Assembly: GCA_900318035.1 (NCBI GenBank)
Contig: ONJC01000014.1
Span: forward strand, 1 to 64,000
Source: an uncultured Methanobrevibacter sp.
GTDB taxonomy: Archaea > Methanobacteriota > Methanobacteria > Methanobacteriales > Methanobacteriaceae
Length of the DNA stretch: 64,000 nucleotides
Direction: 5' to 3'
Below, one piece after another: positions 42,327 through 51,945 of the stretch (the first letter of the stretch is position 1; each line of letters starts with the position of its first letter). The notes under the pieces were generated by a model. The model searched no databases, was not told the origin of the DNA, and was given only the letters and a program-made list of their open reading frames with translations. The position numbers were made by a program, and so were the translations under genes.

Positions 42327-42368
42327 TTATTTTAATATGATTGATAATTATAGAAATGGTGAAAAGTT

Positions 42369-43991
42369 ATGGAAAAGAAAACAATGATGATTATAGGTGC
42401 TGTCGTAGCAATAATAGTTATTGTTGTCGCTGCTTTTGCATTTATGGGAGGTTCAAAGGATAGTGACCCGACCCATTTAACCGTAGCAGCTCACAGTAAC
42501 ATCAAAGAACCTGAATCAGGTTTCAACCCACTTACCGGTTGGGGATGCGGACACCAAAACTATAATCCGTTGGTACAAAGTTGTTTATTTAAAACAGATA
42601 AAAACGGAACAATAGTTCCAGATTTAGCTACCGGTTATTCAATCAGTAGCGATGGTAAAACATGGACTGTAAACTTAAGAAACGATGTTAAATTCTCAGA
42701 CAATTCAACATTCAACGCTAAAGATGTTGAAACCACATTCAACACTGCTAAAAAAACCGAAACTGACTTGGATTTAACAAATCTTGCTAATGTGACTGCT
42801 AAAAATGATACTTGTGTTGAATTTAATTTGGTCGAACCAAGATCAACATTTATTTATGATTTAAGATATGTTGGTATTGTACCTGAAGAATATGACAACA
42901 ACACTTACGGCCAAAACCCTATAGGTACCGGACCTTACGTATTGGACCACTGGGATAAAGGTCAACAGGCAATTTTCAAAGTAAATGATAATTACTATGG
43001 TGAGAAACCATACTTCACTCAAATTACCTTATTATTCCCTGAAGAATCTACCTGGTTGGAACTCGCCAAATCAGGTCAAGTGGATGTAGTGCCTGTTGCA
43101 ACTTCTGCATTAAACCAATCTGTTGACGGATATCAGTTTGTTGAAAAATCTGCAGGTAGGGCACAAGGTGTATCTTTCCCTTACCTTGAAGATACAGGTA
43201 ATGTAACCAATCAAAGCGGTTGGAAAATTGGTAACAACGTAACTGCTGATAAGGCAATAAGAGAGGCGTTAAATGTCGGTGTTGACCGTCAAAAAATGTG
43301 TGATGAAATATTTTCAGGCCACGCCACTCCGGAATACACAAGTGTTGATACAAGGGACTACGCTAACAATGCATCAAAAGTACAAGACGCTAATGTAACC
43401 AAAGCAAAACAAATCTTGAGCGAAGGCGGTTGGAAAGATACTAATGGTGATGGAATCGTAGAGAAGAACGGTACAAAAGCATCATTTGATTTATACTACC
43501 CACCGGATTATCTTGACAGACAATCTTTATCCACTGTATTTGCTGAACAAGCAAAAGAAATTGGAATTGAAGTAAACCTCAAAGGTGCAGACTGGGATAC
43601 AATTTATGCTAACATGTACAGCTCAGCTGCATTAATGCAGCAAACCTCTCCTGACCCATATAAATCCATCTATCAGCAATACCACAGTAAAGCTCCTGAT
43701 GAATTCTATATGAATCCTGGTTTATATAACAATTCAGCTTCCGATAAATTGATGGAAGATGCAATGCATTCAACAGACTTAAATGCTTCCAATACATTAT
43801 GGGCTCAATCTGCTCTTAGTGGTGAAGGAGGATGGGGTCCTGCTGGAGATGCTCCATTTGCATGGCTTGTAAACTATGACTACAACTATTTCATCAAAAA
43901 CGGAATTGACATCGGCGAACAACCTGACGGTTTAGGAAATGATATTTTAATTAACATCTGTGATTGGACAAGAACCAATTCCACAGCATAA
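42369..43991 (+). CDS. Nickel/peptide-type ABC substrate-binding protein
   Basis: A 540-residue extracellular binding protein of the SBP_bac_5 (OppA/NikA) family. Family features are the motif YGEKPYFTQITLLF, the early LVQSCLF...VPDLATGYSIS segment (pattern) and the C-terminal WAQSAL region. The N-terminus has a basic start and a long span (residues ~7-27), but no lipobox cysteine, so it is probably held by an uncleaved membrane anchor. It starts the rightward unit SBP-permease-permease-GNAT. With the nicotianamine-synthase-like gene nearby it probably binds a metal-chelator complex (Ni or Co suspected because methanogens need both). Ligand not provable from sequence. Confidence 0.88.
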   Translation: MEKKTMMIIGAVVAIIVIVVAAFAFMGGSKDSDPTHLTVAAHSNIKEPESGFNPLTGWGCGHQNYNPLVQSCLFKTDKNGTIVPDLATGYSISSDGKTWTVNLRNDVKFSDNSTFNAKDVETTFNTAKKTETDLDLTNLANVTAKNDTCVEFNLVEPRSTFIYDLRYVGIVPEEYDNNTYGQNPIGTGPYVLDHWDKGQQAIFKVNDNYYGEKPYFTQITLLFPEESTWLELAKSGQVDVVPVATSALNQSVDGYQFVEKSAGRAQGVSFPYLEDTGNVTNQSGWKIGNNVTADKAIREALNVGVDRQKMCDEIFSGHATPEYTSVDTRDYANNASKVQDANVTKAKQILSEGGWKDTNGDGIVEKNGTKASFDLYYPPDYLDRQSLSTVFAEQAKEIGIEVNLKGADWDTIYANMYSSAALMQQTSPDPYKSIYQQYHSKAPDEFYMNPGLYNNSASDKLMEDAMHSTDLNASNTLWAQSALSGEGGWGPAGDAPFAWLVNYDYNYFIKNGIDIGEQPDGLGNDILINICDWTRTNSTA

Positions 43992-44046
43992 ATATTCTTT
44001 CCTTTTTTATTTTTTTTTTAAAAATTTTTAAAGGGGGTTTACTTCA

Positions 44047-45036
44047 TTGAATAAACAAAAAATAGCTAAATATTTTGGTTTTAAATTAGTACGTTTTATT
44101 ATATTGATGATTGCTGTTGCAATATTTAGTTTTATTTTATTAGATTTATCCCCTATTGATCCGGTTAGTGCTTATCTAAAAGGTGCTGCAGTATCAGAAG
44201 CACAAAGACAAATTTTACAGCAGTATTTCGGCACTAATGTTCCTCTGCCGACAAAAATCTATCACTGGCTATTGGATTTGATTCAGGGCAATTTAGGAAC
44301 TTCCTTAATATATCGTGCTCCTGTTATTGATGTTATCTTTGAAAAATTCACTGCTTCTGTTGTGTTAATGGCAATTTCATGGCTATTAAGTGGTATTTTA
44401 GGTTTTATTTTAGGCGTGTTGGCCGGTAAAAATAAAGGATCATGGATTGATAAAGCGGTTAAAGTTTATTGTTATGCAATTCAATCTGCTCCGTCCTTTT
44501 GGGTTGGAATGCTTATTTTAATGGTATTTTCAGTTTATTTAGGATGGTTCCCAATAGGATTCGGAGTTCCTATTGGTGTTAGAAGTACAGATGCAACATT
44601 TATGGAGTGGGCAACAAGGCTTGTTCTTCCTACATTAACATTGAGTTTAGTTGGGCTGGCACCGATTGCAATGTACACACGTAACGAGTTAGTTCAGGTT
44701 TTATCTTCTGATTATGTTTTATTTGCAAAATCCCGAGGTGAAAAAGGTTGGGATTTAGTTAAAAATCACGGGATTAGAAACATACTGCTTCCTGCAATCA
44801 CATTACAATTCCTATCATTCAGTGAACTGTTTGGTGGCGCAGTACTTGTGGAACAGGTATTTTCCTATCCGGGTATCGGTCAAACGGCAGTAGCTGCAGG
44901 TCTTCAAAATGATGTGCCCCTGTTTTTGGGAATTGTTATTTTCAGTGCAATATTCGTATTTGTAGGTAACCTGCTTGCGGACATTTCTTATTACTTCATT
45001 GACCCAAGAATCAAGGAGAGTGAGTTCAATGATTAG
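44047..45036 (+). CDS. ABC permease, NikB/OppB-like
   Basis: A 329-residue permease with six spans and the BPD_transp_1 coupling motif (ARGEKGWDLVKNHGIRN-like EAA loop at about residues 228-245). The start is TTG 44047, preceded by AAAGGGGG at a suitable distance; no ATG fits. It follows the binding-protein gene after a T-rich 55-base gap and overlaps the second permease by 8 bases. It forms a heterodimeric channel with that protein, energised by the ATPases at 39-40.6 kb. Confidence 0.9.
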   Translation: MNKQKIAKYFGFKLVRFIILMIAVAIFSFILLDLSPIDPVSAYLKGAAVSEAQRQILQQYFGTNVPLPTKIYHWLLDLIQGNLGTSLIYRAPVIDVIFEKFTASVVLMAISWLLSGILGFILGVLAGKNKGSWIDKAVKVYCYAIQSAPSFWVGMLILMVFSVYLGWFPIGFGVPIGVRSTDATFMEWATRLVLPTLTLSLVGLAPIAMYTRNELVQVLSSDYVLFAKSRGEKGWDLVKNHGIRNILLPAITLQFLSFSELFGGAVLVEQVFSYPGIGQTAVAAGLQNDVPLFLGIVIFSAIFVFVGNLLADISYYFIDPRIKESEFND

Positions 45037-45886
45037 AAAACGAAAAGCAGATGACAAAAGGCAATGGTTTTTATATTCTGCAAATCTCAGAACAAAAACT
45101 CTCGTTATCATAGCTATATCAATATTAGTTATTGTGTCAATATTTGTTTCCGGATATTTCATAAGGGATATTCCGTCAAACTTTGCAAGTGCTAATCAGA
45201 TGCCTTCTCTTGAACATCTTTTCGGTACTGACTGGATGGGACGTGACATGTTTCAGCGAACTATTGCAGGACTTGGATTAAGTATTATGGTAGGTTTTAT
45301 TGCATCTGCAGTAAGTACCTGCATTTCTGTAATTTTAGGATTATTTTCAAGTTTCAACAGGGTTGCTGATGAATTTGTTGCAGGAATAATTGATTTATTC
45401 GGTTCAATTCCTCATATTCTTCTTATAATTCTTGTTTCCATCATGTTCGGTGGTGGAGTGTATGGTGTTATCATGGGTGTAGGTTTGACTCACTGGACAC
45501 CGCTTGCAAGAGTCTTAAGATCAGAGGTAAAGGAAATCAGAACCAAGGAATATATTCATTTGGCTGAAAATCTTGGAAAATCAAAGGTATGGATTGCAAT
45601 AAAGCATATATTGCCTTTGGTCGTATCTCAGATTATTGTTGGGGTAATTTTAATGTTTCCTCACGCAATTATGCACGAAGCGGCAATTACATTTTTAGGA
45701 TTTGGATTGCCTCCTCATGAGCCTGCGATTGGTGTGATATTGTCAGAATCCATGCATTATCTATCTTCAGGATATTGGTGGCTAGCATTTTACCCTGGTG
45801 TATCTTTACTGCTCGTAGTTTTGTTATTCGACCTGATTGGGGAAAATGTTGAAAAATTGCTCAATCCTGAAACCGCTCAGGAATAA
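45029..45886 (+). CDS. ABC permease, NikC/OppC-like
   Basis: A 285-residue permease. The frame opens at 44975, but ATG 45029 follows AAGGAGAGTGAG and overlaps the previous gene's stop by 8 bases, so it is preferred. It has an N-terminal span followed by a periplasm-facing segment with FGTDWMGRDMF (characteristic of OppC/NikC), five more spans and an EAA loop (HLAENLGKSKVWIAIKHILP, pattern). Confidence 0.9.
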   Translation: MIRKRKADDKRQWFLYSANLRTKTLVIIAISILVIVSIFVSGYFIRDIPSNFASANQMPSLEHLFGTDWMGRDMFQRTIAGLGLSIMVGFIASAVSTCISVILGLFSSFNRVADEFVAGIIDLFGSIPHILLIILVSIMFGGGVYGVIMGVGLTHWTPLARVLRSEVKEIRTKEYIHLAENLGKSKVWIAIKHILPLVVSQIIVGVILMFPHAIMHEAAITFLGFGLPPHEPAIGVILSESMHYLSSGYWWLAFYPGVSLLLVVLLFDLIGENVEKLLNPETAQE

Positions 45887-45920
45887 GAGAAATTTAAATA
45901 TTTCTCTTTTTATTTTATTT
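45887..45920 (+). terminator. Hairpin terminator after the permease genes
   Basis: AGAGAAAT-TTAAAT-ATTTCTCT forms an 8-base stem followed by a long T-rich tract. The acetyltransferase gene starts 22 bases later with a weak ribosome site, so it may be expressed by partial read-through or its own promoter. Confidence 0.55.
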
Positions 45921-45941
45921 TTTTTAAATTTTAGTGGTATC

Positions 45942-46445
45942 ATGAATATTGAGATTAGAGAAATCAAGAAAGATGAATCTGAAATAAATGCTGCTAAAGA
46001 TTTTTTGTTCAATCAGATAGATAAGGAATATCATATAGGGCCTACTCCTAAATTTCACTATGATATCTTTGATTTGGAGGATTATTACATTGTACCTGCT
46101 AAAAGCAATTTCTTTGTAGCTGTTGATGGTGAAAAAATCGTTGCAACCGCAGCTATCAGACCTTACGATAAGGATTTTGAATTTTTTAGGGGAATTTATA
46201 CTCTGGAAGATACTGCAAGCATATGGAGATTGATGGTGGATAGTGATTACAGAAGAAATGGCATTGCAGGAGTCCTTGTTGAACTTCTGGAGGATTTTGC
46301 CAGAGAAGAAGGCTATAGTAGGATATATCTGCATACTCACAGATATCTTGAAGCAGGCCTACCGTTTTGGAAGTCTGCCGGTTTTGAAATAACTGTTGAG
46401 GAAGATGACTATGATGAAACAACCCATATGGTAAAATATCTTTGA
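45942..46445 (+). CDS. GNAT-family acetyltransferase 2 (paralogue of the one at 40778)
   Basis: A 167-residue GNAT protein. The start at 45942 is chosen because AGTGGTATC lies just upstream; the longer frame from 45837 runs through the end of the permease gene and a terminator. The acetyl-CoA loop is YRRNGIAGVLVE (about residues 103-114), then YSRIYLHTHRYLEAGLPFWKSAGF (pattern). It matches the GNAT at 40778 along its length, with YY.VP, NFFVA, YDKDF and SIWRL shared. The pair suggests duplication and a joint role with the transporter. Confidence 0.8.
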   Translation: MNIEIREIKKDESEINAAKDFLFNQIDKEYHIGPTPKFHYDIFDLEDYYIVPAKSNFFVAVDGEKIVATAAIRPYDKDFEFFRGIYTLEDTASIWRLMVDSDYRRNGIAGVLVELLEDFAREEGYSRIYLHTHRYLEAGLPFWKSAGFEITVEEDDYDETTHMVKYL

Positions 46446-46490
46446 TATTTCCTAAAAACTTATTTTATATAGAGTTAAATATTATAACTG

Positions 46491-47351
46491 ATGAAACGAA
46501 CAGCACTTAAAATCGGATATATCGGAACTAATTTTCATGGCTTTCAAAGACAGCCTAATTTGAGGACAGTCGAAGAGGAGCTGATTTATCATTTGCGCAA
46601 ACTGGACTACATTGACGATTTGAAAAAGTCCAGATTCAGAATTGCCGGCAGAACCGATGCGGGAGTTCACAGCTTGGGAAATGTAATCAGTTTTCAGTCT
46701 GAAAAAGAGGTGAGGGTAAATGAAATCAACAATTCCCTTCCTGATGATATTCAGATTCTTGCAAGTGCTCCTGTAAGATATGCATTCAAACCCAGATATG
46801 CCCAAATGAGACAGTACCGATACATGCTATTCGATGATTTGGATATTGACAAACTCAGGGAATGTGCTGAAGTGTTTAAGGGAACACATAACTTCACCAA
46901 TTTTACAAAGCGCTATCAGAAAACAACCACCAGAACAATTGATGATATCAAAATCAATGAAGTGGATTTGGATGACTATCACAAAAGGGAATTTCCTAAT
47001 CTTCATGGCACTCTCTCACCAATATTCGTGGATATTTATGGGGAGTCATTTTTATGGAATATGGTTAGAAAGATGATGAGGGTTTTCATTGATGTTGCCA
47101 CTGATAAAATGAGTCTGGATGAGGTTGAAAGATTGTTGAATCCCGGTGAAGATGAACCGAGAGCATATATCAAAGTCACCGAACCGGATTATTTGATTCT
47201 GATGGACATACAGTATGACGGCATTAAATTCACCTATGACGATTATGCCTGCGAGAGATTCAGACGTGATTTGGTGGCATCTTTGAACAATCTTCAAAAA
47301 AGATATGCCATTCGCGAATCAATGATAAAAAGTTTGGCGGATTTGCATTAA
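46491..47351 (+). CDS. truA: tRNA pseudouridine(38-40) synthase
   Basis: A 286-residue TruA. The catalytic aspartate is in AGRTDAGVHS (about residue 55), with FKPRYAQMRQYRY and the later NMVRKMM motif of the family. It isomerises uridines in the anticodon arm of tRNAs. Full length, no signal; it stands as a single-gene unit after the second acetyltransferase. Confidence 0.93.
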   Translation: MKRTALKIGYIGTNFHGFQRQPNLRTVEEELIYHLRKLDYIDDLKKSRFRIAGRTDAGVHSLGNVISFQSEKEVRVNEINNSLPDDIQILASAPVRYAFKPRYAQMRQYRYMLFDDLDIDKLRECAEVFKGTHNFTNFTKRYQKTTTRTIDDIKINEVDLDDYHKREFPNLHGTLSPIFVDIYGESFLWNMVRKMMRVFIDVATDKMSLDEVERLLNPGEDEPRAYIKVTEPDYLILMDIQYDGIKFTYDDYACERFRRDLVASLNNLQKRYAIRESMIKSLADLH

Positions 47352-47395
47352 CATTAAATATGGTTAAAGTACAAATAACTATTTAAGGTGTTGTA

Positions 47396-47716
47396 ATGAC
47401 AAGGGTGTATTATATTTTTGATAAGGTTTCCATCATAACAATCATTATAGGTTTTATTTTGGGATTTTATTTGGCGTTTAATAATAGCAGTTCAAATCTG
47501 TGGTTTGATGCTATTCCGTTTATCATTATCATTGCAGCCATCATGACGCTGCCGCCGTTAATCGATTCAATCAATTCAAAGAAGAAACATGGTGAGGATT
47601 TTTCATGGCCGGCTATTGTTGAGGCTTATCTTCTTAATGTAGCGATTTTAGTTGTTTGCACAGCGTTTGGTTTTGTAATAGGTTCATTTTGTATAGGTTA
47701 TTTCATTACTCACTAA
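47396..47716 (+). CDS. Small membrane protein of unknown function
   Basis: A 106-residue protein with three hydrophobic spans (about residues 10-28, 38-55, 77-100), and a basic, hydrophilic loop SINSKKKHGEDF between the second and third. AAGGTGTTGTA gives the ribosome site. No family is recognised. It lies between truA and wecB in the same direction; the 45-base gap to truA allows co-transcription. Confidence 0.65.
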   Translation: MTRVYYIFDKVSIITIIIGFILGFYLAFNNSSSNLWFDAIPFIIIIAAIMTLPPLIDSINSKKKHGEDFSWPAIVEAYLLNVAILVVCTAFGFVIGSFCIGYFITH

Positions 47717-47781
47717 TTTTTATCTTTTTTTCATTAAAATTATTTAAACTATTTAATTTAATATATTAATGAGGAGTATTT

Positions 47782-49104
47782 ATGAAAATAGCAACTATTT
47801 TAGGCACAAGGCCGGAGATTATTAAGATGGCTCCTATTATAGCTGAGATTAATAGGAGGGGCATCAATCATATAGTTTTACATACCGGTCAGCATTATGA
47901 TAAGGAAATGTCAGATAACTTCTTCAGGGATTTGGAAATTCCAGCTCCCGATTACAATATTCATGTGGGATCAGGCACCCATGGCAGACAAACAGGTCTC
48001 ATGATGAAAGGCATTGAAGAAATATTGATGGATGAAAAGCCGGATATTGTCCTGGTTCAGGGAGATACCAATGCGGTTCTTGCCGGGGCACTGGTATGTG
48101 CTAAACTTCATATTGCAGTAGGTCATGTTGAAGCCGGACTTCGCTCATTTGACGTAACAATGCCTGAGGAAATAAACAGAAGGGTTGCGGATATCTGCTC
48201 AGTGATGTATTTCATTCCAACAGAGGAATCTGCAGTCAATCTTTTGGCGGAAGGCTTTTCAAGAAAGAATCTGTTCATAACCGGAAACACTGTTGTAGAT
48301 GCCTGTTTCAGACACTTGGAAATAGCTAAAAAAAGAGGCTTTGAAGAGGAATCCCTTAAAAACTTGGATATTGACAGTATGGATAACATATTGACTTTAA
48401 CAATGCACAGGGCAGAAAATGTGGATATTAAGGAACGGGTGACAAATATTATAGCTGCCTTAAAGGAATTAAGCGACATGAACATTATTTTCCCGATTCA
48501 TCCAAGAACCAAACACACACTTGAAAACTTTGGTCTGTTTGATGATTTAAACAATCTGGACCATGTTCATATTGTAAAACCTATAGGTTATCTTGATTTC
48601 CTGCTTTTAACCTCAAAATCAACTTTGATACTAACAGACTCCGGGGGTCTTCAGGAAGAGGCGATAACCCTTGATGTTCCTGCATTGACCTTAAGGTACA
48701 ATACCGAAAGGCCTGAGACAGTAACTGCCGGAGGAAATATATTGGTGGGAGCCAATAAGGATGCAATACTTGAAAATGCAAACAGAATATTAAATGATGC
48801 CGAATTTGCAGACAAGATGAGGAATGCCGTAAACCCATATGGTCAGGGTGATGCGGCGGCAAAAACCGTTGATGCAATAGAGAAATACTATGGTGAAGGC
48901 CTCTTAAACATTGTTGCTCCGGAAGATATAATGGACTCATTTTCAAGAAAAATGGCAAAAATTGACAAAGACATCACTGTCAGCGAATTCGAAGAAGCTG
49001 AAAATGGCCTTATTCACATGGTCTTTGACGGTGAAAAAATGAGGTTCCCAACAGATGAATTAAACTTAAAAGGAATGATGATTACTTATGACAAACGAGA
49101 ATGA
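47782..49104 (+). CDS. wecB: UDP-N-acetylglucosamine 2-epimerase
   Basis: A 440-residue WecB: opening [55 protein letters not shown] and [11 protein letters not shown]. It forms UDP-N-acetylmannosamine for envelope glycans. The enzyme core ends about residue 370; the last ~70 residues (from [13 protein letters not shown]) are an extra acidic tail of unknown use. It overlaps the start of the mfnD-like gene by 17 bases, which is an odd pairing of a sugar enzyme with a cofactor gene. AGGAGTATTT is the ribosome site. Confidence 0.92.
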   Translation: MKIATILGTRPEIIKMAPIIAEINRRGINHIVLHTGQHYDKEMSDNFFRDLEIPAPDYNIHVGSGTHGRQTGLMMKGIEEILMDEKPDIVLVQGDTNAVLAGALVCAKLHIAVGHVEAGLRSFDVTMPEEINRRVADICSVMYFIPTEESAVNLLAEGFSRKNLFITGNTVVDACFRHLEIAKKRGFEEESLKNLDIDSMDNILTLTMHRAENVDIKERVTNIIAALKELSDMNIIFPIHPRTKHTLENFGLFDDLNNLDHVHIVKPIGYLDFLLLTSKSTLILTDSGGLQEEAITLDVPALTLRYNTERPETVTAGGNILVGANKDAILENANRILNDAEFADKMRNAVNPYGQGDAAAKTVDAIEKYYGEGLLNIVAPEDIMDSFSRKMAKIDKDITVSEFEEAENGLIHMVFDGEKMRFPTDELNLKGMMITYDKRE

Positions 49105-50176
49105 TTCAATTTTGGTATTTGAATATTTCACAGCTTCAGGTGAAAAGGATAAATGTATAATTTCAGAAGCTGAAGCATTAATATTTGCACTTTTAGACGA
49201 TTTGGCAGATTTGAAAAAGGATGTGATTTTAAATAAATCCTATGAAAATGTCGTCAAGGATTTTAAAAATGTAAATCCAATTCTAATCGAAGGAGATGTT
49301 GTTGACTGGCTTAAAGACAATGCCTCACAATTTAAGAAAGCTATTTTCATATCCGCAGAAAACAATAACAACCTATACAACATCACAAAAATCCTTGAGG
49401 AAAATGATGTCAAAACATACACTTCAACGGCTGAGGCATGCTTCAAATCATCAGATAAATCTGAATCTTACGAAGCGCTTTACGATGTTGTTCCTCAACC
49501 AAGAACATTCAGATTCAAGATAGATCCAAAAGGATACTGGAAAAGGGCCATTGAACATTTATATGAAAAATGGCAAGCTGAAGATCCTTTAACAAAATTG
49601 AAAATCATAATAAAACCTCTGATTGGAGTTGACTGTGAAGACATCGTCATCATCGAAGACATTGGCGATTTGACACTTGATTTGGATAAGATATTCGTTC
49701 CGGGCTCAAGAGTAATTGTACAGGAATTCATAGAAGGCACCGACGTCAGCGTCAGCCTGATATCTGACGGAAAAACAGCAATACCGATCAGTCTAAATGA
49801 ACAGTTTGTTGAGCTTAAGGATGATAAAGGTATTTATCTTGGTGGAAAATTACCATTTGAAAACAAATACAAGGATGAAGCTTTTGAAATAGCTAAAAAG
49901 GCAGTTGAGTCAATCGACGGTCTGAGAGGGTTTGTCGGCGTTGATTTAATCATAAATGCAGATGAAAAGGATATATATTCAGTATGCCTTTTGGAGATAA
50001 ATTCCAGATTCACAACCCCATATGTTGGCTTAAAGCAAATTGCAGGCTTCAACATTGGAAAAACCATTGTGGATTTGCTTGACGGCGAAATTGCCATAGA
50101 TGATATTGACGTGTCTCTCGATGGTGAAGTCGAATTCAAAAAATCCGGAGATAATCTGGAAATCAGGGGAATCTAA
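49088..50176 (+). CDS. mfnD: ATP-grasp ligase, tyramine-L-glutamate ligase-like (methanofuran)
   Basis: A 362-residue ATP-grasp protein. The ATP-binding core includes [33 protein letters not shown] and [13 protein letters not shown] near residues 165-330. In methanogens an ATP-grasp gene directly before mfnF is MfnD, which attaches glutamate to tyramine during methanofuran synthesis; the present pair (1-base gap) fits. Its N-terminal 140 residues are a Rossmann-like pre-ATP-grasp region. The main alternative is another carbamoylphosphate-synthase-like ligase. The context makes MfnD likely. Confidence 0.8.
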   Translation: MTNENDSILVFEYFTASGEKDKCIISEAEALIFALLDDLADLKKDVILNKSYENVVKDFKNVNPILIEGDVVDWLKDNASQFKKAIFISAENNNNLYNITKILEENDVKTYTSTAEACFKSSDKSESYEALYDVVPQPRTFRFKIDPKGYWKRAIEHLYEKWQAEDPLTKLKIIIKPLIGVDCEDIVIIEDIGDLTLDLDKIFVPGSRVIVQEFIEGTDVSVSLISDGKTAIPISLNEQFVELKDDKGIYLGGKLPFENKYKDEAFEIAKKAVESIDGLRGFVGVDLIINADEKDIYSVCLLEINSRFTTPYVGLKQIAGFNIGKTIVDLLDGEIAIDDIDVSLDGEVEFKKSGDNLEIRGI

Positions 50177-50177
50177 G

Positions 50178-51200
50178 ATGAAAGTGGCAGGATTTGATAT
50201 TGGCGGTGCAAACACGGACCTTGCGGTAATAGACTTTGAAGGAGAAAAGATAGAAAGCATCGAAGTCGACTTTGCATATCTTCCAATGTGGAGCAATAAT
50301 GATGATTTATCAGGGGTTCTTGTGGAACTGATAGAAAAAATCTGTCCCGTATCAGAAATTGATGCGGTTGGAATTTCCATGACTGCTGAGCTTGTCGATG
50401 CATACGATACGAAAAAGGAAGGAGTTCTGGATGTTGTAAAAAAATGCGAAGAAACTTTTGACTGTCCGACAGCTTATGTTGGAGTGGAGGGAATGCTTTC
50501 AAGGGATGAAATTGAAAAGACTCCCCTTAAGGCAGCTGCAGCAAATTGGATTGCAACAGCCCAGATTGCAACATTAATATCAGACAATTGTATTTTCATT
50601 GACACCGGAAGCACAACAACTGACATCATACCTATTAAAGATGGTGTGGAATGTGCAATAGGTAAATCTGACTTTGACAGGTCCGCTACCGGAGAGCTGG
50701 TTTATACCGGAACATTAAGAACCAATCTTGCAAGCTTTCTGGACAAGGTTCAATTGAATGGAAATGAATATAGGGTTGCATCGGAATTGTTTGCACAGAC
50801 TGCAGATGTCTACACTGTTTTGGATTTGATAAATCCTGAAGACTATGTCTGCGATACCTTTGACGGCGAAGGCAAATCAAAAACAGAATGTGCAAAAAGA
50901 ATTGCCCGTGTTGTCTGCGCAGATTTGGAAATGCTGTCTATGGATGACATAGTCGAGATGTCCAGATTCATCCATCAAAAACAGATTGAACAGATTGCAG
51001 ATGGTCTGAAACAGGTGGTTGATGCTCAAAATCTGGATTTGATTGTCACAACAGGTTTGGGCAAGGACATTTTGGATAGGCCTGCAGCAGAACTTTTAGG
51101 TTTGGAAGTCAAGTCAATGGGTGATATTCTAACCGATGAGGAGTGCGTAGTTGCTCCGGCTGTTGGAACTGCAGTGATGATGAACAAATATTTAATTTAA
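50178..51200 (+). CDS. mfnF: Methanofuran biosynthesis protein MfnF (ASKHA-fold synthase)
   Basis: A 340-residue protein of the hydantoinase/oxoprolinase-like ASKHA fold: GFDIGGANTDLAVID at residues 5-19, FIDTGSTTTDIIPI at about 137, and GLGKDIL near 296. It couples the gamma-glutamyltyramine part to the aminomethylfuran part of methanofuran. ATG 50178 comes one base after the mfnD stop; the longer frame from 50100 is an overlap artefact. Annotated elsewhere as an H4MPT-linked C1-transfer protein. Confidence 0.88.
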   Translation: MKVAGFDIGGANTDLAVIDFEGEKIESIEVDFAYLPMWSNNDDLSGVLVELIEKICPVSEIDAVGISMTAELVDAYDTKKEGVLDVVKKCEETFDCPTAYVGVEGMLSRDEIEKTPLKAAAANWIATAQIATLISDNCIFIDTGSTTTDIIPIKDGVECAIGKSDFDRSATGELVYTGTLRTNLASFLDKVQLNGNEYRVASELFAQTADVYTVLDLINPEDYVCDTFDGEGKSKTECAKRIARVVCADLEMLSMDDIVEMSRFIHQKQIEQIADGLKQVVDAQNLDLIVTTGLGKDILDRPAAELLGLEVKSMGDILTDEECVVAPAVGTAVMMNKYLI

Positions 51201-51202
51201 AT

Positions 51203-51236
51203 GGGTGTGTCCCACACTCAAAAATACTTTTTTTTA
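51203..51236. terminator. Hairpin terminator between mfnF and carS
   Basis: GGGTGTG-TCC-CACACTC forms a 7-base stem (one G-U) followed by ACTTTTTTTTA on the plus strand, just after the mfnF stop and before the convergent carS stop. Confidence 0.6.
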
Positions 51237-51237
51237 G

Positions 51238-51798
51238 TTAATACCAAACATCTTTAAGGCCAAGTAAATAAGCGATGGTATTGGCCAACAGATGGATTAT
51301 TAAAGTTAGCACAATAGCTAATATGATGAATAGCCAATCCAGCTTGACGACGAATGAAACCAGTATCAGTGCAACTATCAAAAAGTCAAGCTGATCCAAA
51401 ATAGGTGCAGGCTGTCCCCTTCCGATTCCTATTCTTCTTTTTAAGAAACTGCCCAGTGCATCACCTAAAAGTGCACCAAAACCGAGCAGGAATCCAATCA
51501 GTATTCCTTCACTGACATTTGTAATTATTGGGGTTGTAATAAATTGTCCAAAATTAGATAGTATATATGGAGCAACCCATCCCTGGATGATTCCTGTAAT
51601 AATTCCGATTAGGGTTCCGCCAATCAGACCTTTCCAGGTTACTCCGTCACCAATCCAGCGAACGCCATTTTTGTCTGATTTTCCAAAATCAACTGGCATG
51701 CCTCCGCCAAACACCAATCCGGCACCGTTTGAGAAATATGCCGGCAGTATAAAGTAAAGTGTTAAAACACATGTGACTAGAATCATTTGAATATCCAT
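51238..51798 (-). CDS. carS: CDP-archaeol synthase
   Basis: A 186-residue membrane enzyme with five spans. The family signatures YFSNGAGLVFGGG.P.DFGK (residues ~21-40), WIGDGVTWKGLIGG and the DQLDFLIVAL segment identify CarS, which activates digeranylgeranylglyceryl phosphate with CTP. It is divergent from the tetraether synthase gene across a 150-base promoter region, so two steps of archaeal lipid synthesis are side by side. Confidence 0.92.
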   Translation of the reverse strand: MDIQMILVTCVLTLYFILPAYFSNGAGLVFGGGMPVDFGKSDKNGVRWIGDGVTWKGLIGGTLIGIITGIIQGWVAPYILSNFGQFITTPIITNVSEGILIGFLLGFGALLGDALGSFLKRRIGIGRGQPAPILDQLDFLIVALILVSFVVKLDWLFIILAIVLTLIIHLLANTIAYLLGLKDVWY

Positions 51799-51945
51799 TT
51801 AATTTCATGCTCCAATGTTTACTTGTTAATATTATATTTAAAGTAGTATATATTAATTAAGTTTAAATATTACATTAAGTTAAATATATAATATTATGTA
51901 AGTTTGTACTAATAATATTTTCATTGTTAGTAAAGGGTGATTTGA

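Larger units (their letters stand above)
42026..42368. other. 343-base AT-rich control region with three operator-like palindromes
   Basis: A divergent region between the QueG-like gene and the solute-binding protein gene. AAGTATTACTT occurs at 42065-42075, 42284-42294 and 42316-42326 (the last two 32 bases apart, the final one about 40 bases before the binding-protein start). No gene or RNA is seen in it. Confidence 0.5.
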
